DNA of 14,103 bases from Armatimonadota bacterium (GTDB lineage: Bacteria; Armatimonadota; UBA5829): assembly GCA_023398345.1 (NCBI GenBank), contig JAEWSK010000074.1, positions 1 to 14,103 on the forward strand. The letters run 5' to 3'. The notes under the pieces are model-generated. The model made no database searches. It was not told the DNA's origin and saw only the letters and a program-made list of their open reading frames with translations. The position numbers and the translations under genes are program-made. Shown in pieces: positions 1 through 7,594 of this stretch (its first letter is position 1; each line of letters opens with the position of its first letter).

Positions 1-115
1 CGCAAGCAGAGGTTCATACGGGGCTAAACTTTAAGAAATTGAAGTTTAAGTAACTTGCAGAGTCAGAGTAAAAGTCTACGTTGGGGCTTGAGGTGAATAC
101 GCAGAACAATATCCA

Positions 116-157
116 TAAATAAAAAAAGCGCATGGTATTTGGTTAAATACCATGCGC
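116..157 (-). terminator. Rho-independent terminator of the STN/GY-rich gene
   Basis: A perfect 13-bp inverted repeat (arms 128-140 and 145-157, loop of 4 bases at 141-144) is followed, reading the minus strand, by seven T residues (121-127) and more A/T sequence. It begins 14 bases past the stop codon of the minus-strand gene that ends at 172. Stem, tetraloop and U-tract are textbook for an intrinsic terminator. There is no T-run on the plus-strand side, so it should work mainly for the minus strand. Confidence 0.93.
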
Positions 158-171
158 TGTGCGTTCAAAAA

Positions 172-915
172 TTACCAGGAGCGATATGAGGAGTTATTGT
201 AGCCGCTTCGATTTGAGCCATAACTGCTGTATCCGCTGCCATAGCTGCTGTTGCCATATCCTCGATTGTAGCCGGAACTGCCGTATCCACTACCGTATCC
301 GCCACCATAGCTCCCGTAGCCACTGCCGTATCCACTTCCGTAGCTGCTCCCATAGCTACTGCCATATCCGCCGCCGTAGCTTCCGTATCCGCCACCATAT
401 CCACTGCCGTACCCGCCATAGCCGCTGGTATTATTATTGCCTCTCAAAATAGCCAGTATCTCGCTTGCGCTGCAGTTGCTGAGCGGCACTTTCTCTATTC
501 TGATTTCGCTTGCGACAGGTTCTTCTACCGCAGGCGTCTCCGGCAATGCGTTAGTTGCACTTGTTGACATAAGCTGAGTTGTGTCGGGCCGCATACTGAT
601 AATATATACGCCGCCGTCTTGACGGAAAACCAGCCCGGACGATTTCGTCAAGCTCCTCAGCGCTGCGTCAAAGGACACGTCTTTAATCGACAGCGCCGAT
701 ATTGTGCCCGTGACATTGGCATCTATCGCATAATTTTTGCCGGTTCCTCTAAACAGCGCTTCAATAGCCGACTTTACATCTGTATCCTTGAGCTCAATGT
801 TCACGTTTGGGCTGGGTTGTGCGGTTTGAGCCGCAAATACAGGTGCTGCGATGCCGATAGACAGCACGGCGCATACAATTGCAATACACAACGAAACAAA
901 CTGCCTTTCTCTCAT
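172..915 (-). CDS. Exported STN (secretin/TonB N-terminal) domain protein with Gly/Tyr/Ser-rich tail
   Basis: A 247-residue exported protein of unknown specific role. The start at 915 is preferred over an in-frame ATG at 933 because GAGGAGG lies 8 bases before it and the upstream ATG has no ribosome site. Residues 1-29 form a signal peptide (Arg-rich start, hydrophobic core, cleavage near PVFA-A). Residues about 38-108 resemble the STN/N0 domain of secretins and TonB receptors: a VNIELKDTDVKSAIEALF-like opening, then a Phe-x-x-Ala-Leu motif and GGVYII. Residues about 138-158 (IEKVPLSNCSASEILAILRG) look like the first strand and helix of a secretin N1 domain, but the domain stops there. From 160 to 247 the protein is almost only Gly, Tyr, Ser and Asn in GYGS/YGGGYGS units. 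No secretin pore is present. STN domains in other proteins mediate periplasmic contacts; a binding or assembly role is inference. It is monocistronic, with its own terminator. Confidence 0.85.
   Translation of the reverse strand: MRERQFVSLCIAIVCAVLSIGIAAPVFAAQTAQPSPNVNIELKDTDVKSAIEALFRGTGKNYAIDANVTGTISALSIKDVSFDAALRSLTKSSGLVFRQDGGVYIISMRPDTTQLMSTSATNALPETPAVEEPVASEIRIEKVPLSNCSASEILAILRGNNNTSGYGGYGSGYGGGYGSYGGGYGSSYGSSYGSGYGSGYGSYGGGYGSGYGSSGYNRGYGNSSYGSGYSSYGSNRSGYNNSSYRSW
175..435 (-). repeat. Degenerate tandem repeats encoding the GYGS-rich tail
   Basis: On the minus strand, short degenerate units coding for Gly-Tyr-Gly-Ser, Ser-Tyr-Gly and Gly-Gly-Gly-Tyr run through the last 88 codons or so of the STN-domain gene. 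On the plus strand they read as recurring CCGTAT, CCGCCA and CATAGCT words. Copies are imperfect, mixing GGA/GGC/GGT and TAC/TAT codons, which points to an older expansion kept by selection on the protein, not a fresh microsatellite. The repetitive sequence also opens other long frames on both strands, which are artefacts. Confidence 0.8.
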
Positions 916-923
916 CGTAAAAA

Positions 924-930
924 CCTCCTC
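924..930 (-). promoter_or_regulatory. Shine-Dalgarno site fixing the start at 915
   Basis: On the minus strand the sequence GAGGAGG (930 down to 924) sits 8 bases ahead of the ATG at 915-913. This near-perfect anti-16S match supports the 915 start over the ATG at 933. Confidence 0.85.
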
Positions 931-968
931 CATCCATCTTTTTGCCCATTTGTTATTTGTGCTAGACT

Positions 969-1029
969 TCTATACCCATCAGTTTAAAAGGATAATCGGC
1001 CACACGGGTAGAACCCAATCGGGTATACT
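969..1029. promoter_or_regulatory. Putative divergent promoter region with mirrored GGGTATA elements
   Basis: Between the divergent STN and DUF4091 genes, GGGTATA occurs once on each strand in inverted orientation: plus 1021-1027, and minus 977-971 (read as TATACCC on plus). Each overlaps a plausible -10 hexamer, TATACT at 1024-1029 for the plus gene and TATAGA at 974-969 for the minus gene. Distances to the starts (about 30 and 54 bases) are reasonable. Neither has a good -35 hexamer 16-18 bases upstream, so an activator or an alternative sigma factor would be needed if these are real. Confidence 0.35.
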
Positions 1030-1046
1030 AAGCCATTATTGCGCGC

Positions 1047-1054
1047 GGAGGAAG
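1047..1054 (+). promoter_or_regulatory. Shine-Dalgarno site fixing the start at 1060
   Basis: GGAGGAAG precedes the ATG at 1060 by a usual distance. It lies inside the longer frame that could open from a TTG at 1039, so the downstream ATG, directly followed by a signal peptide, is the likely start. Confidence 0.8.
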
Positions 1055-1059
1055 AACCC

Positions 1060-2754
1060 ATGCGACTCTTTACAATTGTAATTGCGCTTTGCTTTGGGCT
1101 GTGTATCGCGGGGGCATATGCTCAGGCTTCGGCTGATTCCTCGACCTGGGGAGCGGTTGCTAAAGGAGCTTGGGGGACCATTTGGACCTCAAGCCCACTT
1201 GCTAAAATTATGCAAGATGCGCCTGTTCCCACCGATATGGTCAAGGGCGTCAGACTCTATGCCGCCGGCAACGAATACGAGCCCTTTCAATTAGTTTTGA
1301 CGTCAAAAAAGCCATTAAGTAACATAAAAGTTGTCCCTCACAAGCTTTTGGGTGCAAAAAACGCCAAAATTGAGGCGTGGAATATATCCGTAAAGAATGT
1401 CGAATATGTCAACTGTGTCGAACCGACTAGCGATGATGTCAAACCAGGCGTCTACCCCGATCCACTGCCGAATCACACACCTTTTACAGCTCATCTGGGA
1501 TCCAACAAAGTCGTATGGATAACAGTCTACGTCCCGTCCAATACTCCCGCGGGCGACTATAAGGGCACAATCGACATAATCGCAAACGGCATGGGCAAGG
1601 TTGCTGTGCCTATAAGTATGCGCGTCTGGAAATTCGCGCTGCCGTCGGTCAGCAAATTGCGGACTGCCTACGGCAATAACATGTCAGGGCCCTTTACATA
1701 TAGTAATGCTATTACTACCGAACAGCGTCGAAAGATCGTCGATCTCTACAATCTAAACTTTTTCAAGCACCGAGTCTCGCCGACTTCGCCTTATACTGGC
1801 TATGACATAGGCATCAGTGCGCAGGACGGCACGGTGAAACTTGATTTTTCTGATTTCGACAAAGCGATCCAAAAGTACTTCCCACTTTTTAATAGTTTTA
1901 TGCTGCCGCGTTTTCAAATGGCTGACAACTTGGATTTCGAGGGCGGCGACGCCGACAGAATGAAGATTGACTATATGCGTCAGGTCGCCGAACACCTTGT
2001 TGACAAGGGCGTATTGAGCAAGGGCTATGACTATATAACAGATGAGCCCGAGCCGGAAAATTACGACGAAGTCATCGAAGCAGCCAAGCTTGTTCGCATG
2101 GCCGACCAGCGTATAAAAATACTTCTCACCGAACGTATTGAAAATAAGCTGATAGGTTCGGTGGACATCTGGGTTCCGATTGCGCATGAGTATGACGAAA
2201 AACTAGCAAAGCAGCGTCAAGCCGCTGGCGAGCAGGTTTGGTGGTATCTATGCACTGAGCCGAAGCACCCCTGGCCGGGCTATTTTATCGATTACCCTGC
2301 GATAGATCTGAGAATGTGGCACTGGATGACATGGCGCTATGGCCTTAATGGAATTCTCTACTGGGATACTTGTTACTGGCAGGACAATCCCTGGGAAAAG
2401 CCTATGAGTCAACCGGAGAGCCGCAATCGCAATTGGGGAAACGGCGACGGCCACTTGCTGTATCCGGCTACCAAAAAACCATTTAAGTCGTTCGTTGCCA
2501 AGGGGCCTGTAGACTCGATCCGCTGGGAGACGATTCGCGAAGGTATCGAAGATTGGGACTACTTCCGAATTCTTAAAGATAAAATCGATGCTACTCCCGC
2601 TTCCAAGCGCGCCACAGCCGAATATAAGGCCGCAAAGAGCGCGCTTACTCAAGTTAATGACTGCATAAAGTCCTGCACGGATTACTGCAAGGATCCAAAT
2701 AAAGTGGCGTCAATTCGCATTTCAGTCGCAAAAGCGATTGAGAACATGAAATAG
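1060..2754 (+). CDS. Secreted DUF4091 / GH123-like protein
   Basis: A 564-residue exported protein. The signal peptide is residues 1-21 (MRLF then a hydrophobic core, cleavage after AYA). The N-terminal half has the beta-sandwich signature of the DUF4091/GH123 group (residue 70 region, NEYEPFQLVL, followed by a VNVEYV-like strand stretch). The C-terminal half has the typical DUF4091 pattern: LNGILYWDTCYW, then GDGHLLYP, then SIRWETIREGIEDWDYF. Adjacent Asp328-Glu329 in the segment ITDEPEP match the position of the Asp-Glu pair used by GH123 beta-N-acetylgalactosaminidases for substrate-assisted catalysis. That family link is established; activity and substrate of this protein are inference. 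Frequent Trp/Tyr residues near the C-terminus would suit carbohydrate binding. It is transcribed away from the STN gene. A small VOC gene follows, possibly from its own promoter. Confidence 0.85.
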   Translation: MRLFTIVIALCFGLCIAGAYAQASADSSTWGAVAKGAWGTIWTSSPLAKIMQDAPVPTDMVKGVRLYAAGNEYEPFQLVLTSKKPLSNIKVVPHKLLGAKNAKIEAWNISVKNVEYVNCVEPTSDDVKPGVYPDPLPNHTPFTAHLGSNKVVWITVYVPSNTPAGDYKGTIDIIANGMGKVAVPISMRVWKFALPSVSKLRTAYGNNMSGPFTYSNAITTEQRRKIVDLYNLNFFKHRVSPTSPYTGYDIGISAQDGTVKLDFSDFDKAIQKYFPLFNSFMLPRFQMADNLDFEGGDADRMKIDYMRQVAEHLVDKGVLSKGYDYITDEPEPENYDEVIEAAKLVRMADQRIKILLTERIENKLIGSVDIWVPIAHEYDEKLAKQRQAAGEQVWWYLCTEPKHPWPGYFIDYPAIDLRMWHWMTWRYGLNGILYWDTCYWQDNPWEKPMSQPESRNRNWGNGDGHLLYPATKKPFKSFVAKGPVDSIRWETIREGIEDWDYFRILKDKIDATPASKRATAEYKAAKSALTQVNDCIKSCTDYCKDPNKVASIRISVAKAIENMK

Positions 2755-2761
2755 CATTTTT

Positions 2762-2806
2762 TTCTTGGGGCAGGGCAGGGGATGGGCTATCCCAAGAACA
2801 TATAAT
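2762..2806 (+). promoter_or_regulatory. Inverted repeat and TATAAT box upstream of the VOC gene
   Basis: A perfect 8-bp inverted repeat (TTCTTGGG 2762-2769 and CCCAAGAA 2791-2798) lies just past the DUF4091 stop. It is followed at 2801-2806 by an exact TATAAT, some 25 bases before the VOC gene start. There is no recognisable -35 at the right distance (2778-2783 is G-rich) and no T-run after the hairpin. It may be a weak terminator, an operator beside a promoter, or chance. Confidence 0.3.
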
Positions 2807-2820
2807 TTATTTTGCCAAAT

Positions 2821-2825
2821 GGAGG
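2821..2825 (+). promoter_or_regulatory. Shine-Dalgarno site fixing the start at 2831
   Basis: GGAGG ends 5 bases ahead of the ATG at 2831, which opens a typical VOC N-terminus. A longer in-frame reading from a TTG at 2765 has no ribosome site and adds only non-homologous-looking residues. Confidence 0.8.
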
Positions 2826-2830
2826 AGCGC

Positions 2831-3199
2831 ATGAAAGTAGTTGAAATAGCATTTGTAGGCTATCCCGTCACTGATTTGAAACGAGCGCGTCGGTTTTACG
2901 AGGGCACACTGGGACTGGTGCAAACCCATGTGTTTGGCGATCCAGAAGAAAAAGCATGGATCGAATATGACATAGGGCCGGGCACGTTGGCCATAGCCAA
3001 CTTTACTCCCGACTGGCTGCCATCTCCTCATGGCGGCGCGGCGGCGCTGGAAGTGGAAGATTTCGAAGCGGCGATGGAGTGCATCAAGCAAGATGGTGTG
3101 CCGATTATAAGCGGCCCGAGTGAAAGTCCAGTGTGCAATATGGTGATTGTCTCTGACCCGGACGGCAACTCACTGGTCATTCACAAGCGCAAAGCCTAA
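2831..3199 (+). CDS. VOC-superfamily (glyoxalase/bleomycin-resistance fold) protein
   Basis: A 122-residue single-domain cytoplasmic protein with two beta-alpha-beta-beta-beta units. The N-terminal unit shows VGYPVTDLKRARRFYEGTLGL. The C-terminal unit shows AALEVEDFEAAMECIKQDGV and ends with VSDPDGNSLVIHKR. These are hallmark VOC motifs. VOC proteins include glyoxalases, dioxygenases, isomerases and drug-binding proteins, so the reaction cannot be assigned. The usual metal-binding Glu in the last strand (DPDGN-x-x-E-x-H) is Val here, and there is no His in the first strand, so a classical glyoxalase I metal site is not obvious. It sits between the DUF4091 gene and the convergent dnaE with no clear functional link to either. 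Confidence 0.82.
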   Translation: MKVVEIAFVGYPVTDLKRARRFYEGTLGLVQTHVFGDPEEKAWIEYDIGPGTLAIANFTPDWLPSPHGGAAALEVEDFEAAMECIKQDGVPIISGPSESPVCNMVIVSDPDGNSLVIHKRKA

Positions 3200-3269
3200 G
3201 TGTTTTTTGCGGCGTTAATGAGCATGCGCATTTTGGGAATCTGAGTAAGGAAGCCTTTGTAGCAAAAAA

Positions 3270-6200
3270 CTAGGCTACTCTGACTACGTCTCGCCCCAAG
3301 ATGCGTTCGATCTCGGTGACGAATCGAGTGCTGGCCTCTACCTTATATTGCGTTGCAACTTTTTGGCGATTGCCGCAGTGTTGCATCCAGAAGTAGACCG
3401 GGCTGGGGCCGGGGTTGGCCTCCAGCAGTCCGCGCAGCACATCAAGCTTGGCTGATGGGATGCCGTTTATTTTTATATGAACAGTGCGCGAGCTGTTGCC
3501 GTTTGCATTGCCGTTGGCGAGCTTTATCGGCGTCACGGATTCGCCTAAAATCTCAACTTCAACTGTTGTGTTGTCCCCGTCGTCTGCGGCGATTCGCTCG
3601 CGATGGCTGGCCTTGCCTTTGACGAGCACGACTTTGTCCTTAACAATTTGTTCGGCGCACGTTTTGAACGAGTTGGGAAAGAACGTGATTGCGATTGTGC
3701 CGTAGAGGTCTTCGAGTTTAATAAATGCCATTTTATCGTTGCGGCGGGTGATTCGATAGCGCACATCGGTTATGATTCCGCCGATAACGCACTCGGCCCC
3801 ATCTTCAAGGTCGCGAATTTCAGATGCCTTCGTGGTGCAGCGTTTTGCGAGCAAATCGCGAATGTTTTCCAGCGGGTGGCCGGACAAATATAGGCCCACG
3901 AGGTTTTTTTCCGTCGCCAAAATCTCATCGCGGCTGAAATCGCCTATATGGTTGTATCTGCTGAAGTCTATTGATGATGAAATTGCGGCAGTGTCGCCGC
4001 CGAACAGGTCAGCCTGCCCAGCTTTTTGATTGCGAAGCTTTGTTGCAGCCGTGCTCATTGCGTCCGGCAGCATCTCCATTAGTTGTGCTCTGTTAGGGCA
4101 GACCGACGAAAACGCCCCGACCTTAATCAAGCACTCTATCGCGCTTCGATTTATGCCTACGAAGTCTTGAACTCTCTCGCAAAAATCAAATAAATTCGTA
4201 AATGGCCCGCCTGCGTTTCGCGCGGCTACCATTCCTTCGATAACCGACCGTCCGCAGCCCTTAATTGCGCTCAGTCCAAATCGAATCGCGCCGTCCTCTA
4301 CCTCAAATTCGACTCCACTTGCGTTCACATCCGGCAGAAGCACTTTAATATTCATCGTGCGGCAGTCGTCGATATATGCCGCGAGTTTGTCTTTGTCGTC
4401 CATGTTCGCCGACAGCAGTGCCGCGTAGTATTCGACCGGATAATTGGCCTTCATATAGGCCGTGCGGTAGGCCACGAATGCGTAGCAGACCGCATGAGCT
4501 TTGTTAAATGCGTATCCGGCGAACGGTTCGATTTGCTCGTAGATCTTGATAGCGATTCTATCGGGAACGCCGTTTGCCTTGGCGCCTTCTAAGAATTTCT
4601 CGCGCTGCTTGTCCATTGTCGCTCTGTTCTTAGAGGACATGGCCTTACGCAGCACGTCCGCCTGACCAAGCGAAAACCCGCCAATTGCCTGCGCTATGCG
4701 AAGCACCTGCTCCTGATAGCAAATTACGCCGTATGTTTCCTTTAGAATAGGCTCAAGGGACGAGTGCAGATAAGTTATAGGCTCCTGGCCGAATTTTGAT
4801 CGAATGAACTTGGGTATAAACGCCATCGGCCCCGGTCTATATAGCGCGACGATAGCGGCGAGTTCGCGCACTGTGTTCGGCTTAAGCTCGATAACATTGC
4901 GCCGCATGCCTGCGCCTTCGAGTTGGAACACGCCGTTTGTGTCGCCTCTGGCCAGCATTTCAAATACTTTTGCATCGTCGAGCGGGACATGCAATATGTC
5001 GATGTCGATTCCCTTGTGTTGCTTGACGTTGCGAATTGCGTTGGCAAGTATTGTAAGGTTTGCCAGGCCCAAGAAGTCCATCTTGAGCAGGCCGACTTTT
5101 TCAATGTCGTATTTGCCCATCTGTGCGACGAACTCGCCCTTGCCGCCCTGCTGAACCGGCACATGGTCGGTCAATGGATCGTCCGAGATCAACACTCCCG
5201 CCGCATGCACCCCGACATTGCGATTTAGCCCTTCGAGCCGTCGAGCGGTATCTATTAAGCGTTTTACATCGCGATTTTTGTCGTAAGCCGACTTTAGATC
5301 GGGGTTTTCTTCCATTGCGCGGTCAATGGTTATGCCAACCGGCATTGTCGGGATCATTTTGCAAACGTGGTCGACGTCGGCAATTTCCATTCCGAGCACG
5401 CGGCCGCAGTCCCTAACTGCCGCGCGCGCCTTTAGGCTGCCGAATGTTGCAATTTGACCGACGCGCTCCCGACCGTATTTTTGACAAACGTATTGGATCA
5501 ATTCGTCGCGGCGGTCGTCCTGAATATCAATATCGACGTCCGGCATGCTGATGCGTTCGGGGTTTAGAAATCGCTCGAACGCCAGGCCGTATTCTATTGG
5601 ATCGACGTCGGTAATGCCCAGTCCGTAGCAGACGATGCTCGCGGCAGCCGACCCTCTAATTCCCGTATAAATGCCGCGGCTTCGCGCAAAATCCGTAAAG
5701 TCGCGCACTATAAGCATATAAAGTGGGTAGCCGCAGTCGTTATAGACCTTGCATTCGTAGTCAAACTGCTTCTTGTAATCTTCGGGAACTTCGCCGCCCA
5801 TTCGCTGCTTGAGGCCTTCGAATGCCTGCTGATACATGTAATCGCCGGGCGCGATGTCTTTTGGCACACCTGGGTCGGGGAGCTTTAGCCTGCCAAAGTC
5901 GAACTCGACATTGCAGCGGTCGGCAATTTCTACCGTGTTCGCCAGTGCCTCCGGCACATGCGAAAATAATCGCGCCATTTGATCGGGGGTCTTGAAATAA
6001 AACTCCTGAGTTCCGAACCGCAGGCGCTTGGGGTCATCAAGTGTAGAGTTTGTCTGTATGCATAGCAGGACGTCATGGGCTTCGGCGTCCTTTGCGTTTA
6101 AATAGTGAATATCATTTGTGGCAACGAGCTTGATGCCGCTATCTTTAGATAATTTAATCAGGGCTTCGTTGACGGGCTGCTGCTCTGCGATGCCGTGATC

Positions 6201-6731
6201 CATTATTTCAAGATATAGATTTTCTTTTCCAAAAATATCAATGTAGTCGCCAAGCGACTGTTCGGCCAGTTTGATTTCGCCTCTACCCAGATGCGTGGGA
6301 ATTTCACCGGCCAGACATGCCGTAAGCGCGATGAGGTCGTCGCTGTATTGAGCCAGCAGTTCTTTATCTACGCGCGGCTTGTAGTAAAAACCCTCGGAAA
6401 ATGCCGTGCTCACCAGCTTAATTAAATTTTTATATCCCGCCACGCTCTTTGCCAGCAGGACAAGGTGATATATTTCTTTATCGAGGCGTGGGTCGCGGCG
6501 CGTGCGGGACTCCGACGCGACATATACCTCGCATCCGAGTATCGGTTTGATGCCGGCCTCCCTCGCTGCGGAATAAAAGCCGAGGTTGCCGTACATTACG
6601 CCGTGGTCGGTTATTGCCAGAGACGGCATATCGCACTCGACGGCTTTCTTTACGAGATCCGCAACGCGGCTCGCACCGTCGAGAACGCTGAATTCAGTGT
6701 GTGTGTGTAGATGAATGAAAGGTGTGCTCAT
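3270..6731 (-). CDS. dnaE: DNA polymerase III subunit alpha
   Basis: The replicative polymerase catalytic subunit, 1153 residues (E. coli 1160). An N-terminal PHP domain opens HLHTHTEFSVLDG. Its putative metal ligands are all present: H9, H11, D42, H43, E68, H89, C139, H179 and D207/H209 in ATNDIHY. The palm carries PDVDIDI (D400, D402) and KMDFLGL (D552), matching catalytic Asp 401/403/555 of E. coli. A helix-hairpin-helix region near 860-875 is followed by a clamp-binding motif QADLF (906-910) and an OB-fold domain from about 980 to 1065. A short Asn/Gly linker (about 1073-1081) leads to the C-terminal domain, which ends near the last residue. The start at 6731 fits family N-termini; the ribosome site before it is weak. 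It is convergent with the VOC gene and divergent from the barrel-methyltransferase operon. Confidence 0.98.
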   Translation of the reverse strand: MSTPFIHLHTHTEFSVLDGASRVADLVKKAVECDMPSLAITDHGVMYGNLGFYSAAREAGIKPILGCEVYVASESRTRRDPRLDKEIYHLVLLAKSVAGYKNLIKLVSTAFSEGFYYKPRVDKELLAQYSDDLIALTACLAGEIPTHLGRGEIKLAEQSLGDYIDIFGKENLYLEIMDHGIAEQQPVNEALIKLSKDSGIKLVATNDIHYLNAKDAEAHDVLLCIQTNSTLDDPKRLRFGTQEFYFKTPDQMARLFSHVPEALANTVEIADRCNVEFDFGRLKLPDPGVPKDIAPGDYMYQQAFEGLKQRMGGEVPEDYKKQFDYECKVYNDCGYPLYMLIVRDFTDFARSRGIYTGIRGSAAASIVCYGLGITDVDPIEYGLAFERFLNPERISMPDVDIDIQDDRRDELIQYVCQKYGRERVGQIATFGSLKARAAVRDCGRVLGMEIADVDHVCKMIPTMPVGITIDRAMEENPDLKSAYDKNRDVKRLIDTARRLEGLNRNVGVHAAGVLISDDPLTDHVPVQQGGKGEFVAQMGKYDIEKVGLLKMDFLGLANLTILANAIRNVKQHKGIDIDILHVPLDDAKVFEMLARGDTNGVFQLEGAGMRRNVIELKPNTVRELAAIVALYRPGPMAFIPKFIRSKFGQEPITYLHSSLEPILKETYGVICYQEQVLRIAQAIGGFSLGQADVLRKAMSSKNRATMDKQREKFLEGAKANGVPDRIAIKIYEQIEPFAGYAFNKAHAVCYAFVAYRTAYMKANYPVEYYAALLSANMDDKDKLAAYIDDCRTMNIKVLLPDVNASGVEFEVEDGAIRFGLSAIKGCGRSVIEGMVAARNAGGPFTNLFDFCERVQDFVGINRSAIECLIKVGAFSSVCPNRAQLMEMLPDAMSTAATKLRNQKAGQADLFGGDTAAISSSIDFSRYNHIGDFSRDEILATEKNLVGLYLSGHPLENIRDLLAKRCTTKASEIRDLEDGAECVIGGIITDVRYRITRRNDKMAFIKLEDLYGTIAITFFPNSFKTCAEQIVKDKVVLVKGKASHRERIAADDGDNTTVEVEILGESVTPIKLANGNANGNSSRTVHIKINGIPSAKLDVLRGLLEANPGPSPVYFWMQHCGNRQKVATQYKVEASTRFVTEIERILGRDVVRVA

Positions 6732-6750
6732 TACTGTGGAAACCTGGCTT

Positions 6751-6780
6751 ATTCTAACTCTAAACCGAGCTACAAATCAA
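6751..6780 (-). promoter_or_regulatory. Probable dnaE promoter
   Basis: Read on the minus strand, TTGATT (6780-6775) and TAGAAT (6756-6751) are separated by 18 bases, a good sigma70-type match. Transcription would start near 6744, leaving a very short leader of about a dozen bases before the dnaE ATG, in keeping with its poor ribosome site. Confidence 0.55.
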
Positions 6781-6883
6781 CAGCGATTATTGCGCGTATG
6801 TCAGATTGTGAAAGATTGCCTGATAATTTTGCGCTTATACTCCCATAATGGCGCTGCTTGAGAGTAAGTCTTTGCAAATCAGA

Positions 6884-6912
6884 TTGACATGGTGAGGATG
6901 AGGCTGTATAAC
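6884..6912 (+). promoter_or_regulatory. Strong sigma70-type promoter of the barrel/acsE/fhs operon
   Basis: TTGACA (6884-6889), a 17-base spacer, and TATAAC (6907-6912) form a near-consensus housekeeping promoter. The predicted start of transcription near 6919 gives a leader of roughly 40 bases, ending in an AGAGGA ribosome site (6948-6953) 8 bases before the ATG at 6962. Confidence 0.8.
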
Positions 6913-6961
6913 TGAGTAAGTTCATTATTAGTCAACTGATTTCTATTAGAGGAAAAAGAGC

Positions 6962-7591
6962 ATGATACGATTAAACTACGCCCGCCTCATTTTTTTTGCA
7001 TGCGCGCTGTTTGTAATCTTTTCCACAGTGTCCGCGTTTGCTGAAGAGTCGCAGAGCGCGCAGACAAACGATAGCCTGCAAGCTCCAGCTGCGCCTGCAG
7101 ATCAGCCTAAAAATGACAAGCGCAGACTCACTATCTTGCCTGCAGTCAACGTCTATTTTCCGTCCGACTCAAAAACAACAAACCGCTTTGGCGACTCATG
7201 GACGAGCCTTGGGTTTGCGCTAGCTTATCAGAGCGAAAATATGGATCCGCGCAAGATTGAGCTTCGACTCGACGGTATGGCCCAAAACAGTAACACCACA
7301 TCAGCCTATATATTTCCTATCGGCATGGGCATCAACACGATTTTATCGTCATCAAAGACAGCAACAACCTATGCAGGAATCACCGCGAACGCTTACATTG
7401 CAAAGCTGGAGTCAGTGCCGGATAACGTGGATACCGGTTGGAAGATAAAGCCCGGTGCAAGCGCGCTTATTGGTGCAAATATCGGCAGCAAATTTAACGT
7501 CCAAGCCAGCTACTATTTTGTGCCGAAGCTCGGTGGATTCGATCTTTCGGGCTTAAACGTATCTGCGCATATTCGACTTATACAGTTCTAG
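6962..7591 (+). CDS. Probable outer-membrane beta-barrel protein
   Basis: A 209-residue exported protein of no recognised family. Residues 1-27 are a clear signal peptide (basic start, FFACALFVIF core, cleavage after AFA). Residues 28-52 are a Gln/Ala/Pro-rich, Lys-ended linker, as often seen ahead of a membrane domain. From about 53 onward the sequence alternates short amphipathic strands (for example LTILPAVNVYF, SLGFALAYQS, KIELRLDGMAQ, FNVQASYYFV). It ends SAHIRLIQF with a terminal Phe, the kind of C-terminal signal used for Bam-dependent barrel insertion. About eight to ten strands would fit. It is the first gene of an operon, 15 bases before the AcsE-like gene. A barrel is inferred from pattern only; a periplasmic beta-sandwich is the main alternative. 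Confidence 0.65.
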   Translation: MIRLNYARLIFFACALFVIFSTVSAFAEESQSAQTNDSLQAPAAPADQPKNDKRRLTILPAVNVYFPSDSKTTNRFGDSWTSLGFALAYQSENMDPRKIELRLDGMAQNSNTTSAYIFPIGMGINTILSSSKTATTYAGITANAYIAKLESVPDNVDTGWKIKPGASALIGANIGSKFNVQASYYFVPKLGGFDLSGLNVSAHIRLIQF

Positions 7592-7594
7592 TTT

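Noticed and set aside
25..48. 7-bp inverted repeat TAAACTT / AAGTTTA
   Set aside because: All but one pair per arm region is A/T-rich, there is no T-run, and it is likely chance.
1..53. Frame 3 reads 16 codons to a TAA at 51-53, possibly the end of an upstream gene
   Set aside because: Too short to recognise, and random sequence gives such stretches easily.
159..452. Long frames on both strands across the GY-rich tail, rich in His/Cys/Arg or Ala/Asp/Met
   Set aside because: By-products of the Gly/Tyr codon repeat; they lack ribosome sites and the annotated frame has signal peptide, domain and terminator.
3202..3270. 9-bp inverted repeat GTTTTTTGC / GCAAAAAAC between the convergent VOC and dnaE genes
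   Set aside because: The loop is about 51 bases and the stem is mostly A-T; not a convincing bidirectional terminator.
4775..5164. Reading frame of 129 codons overlapping dnaE on the same strand
   Set aside because: Out-of-frame shadow of the strongly supported dnaE coding region.
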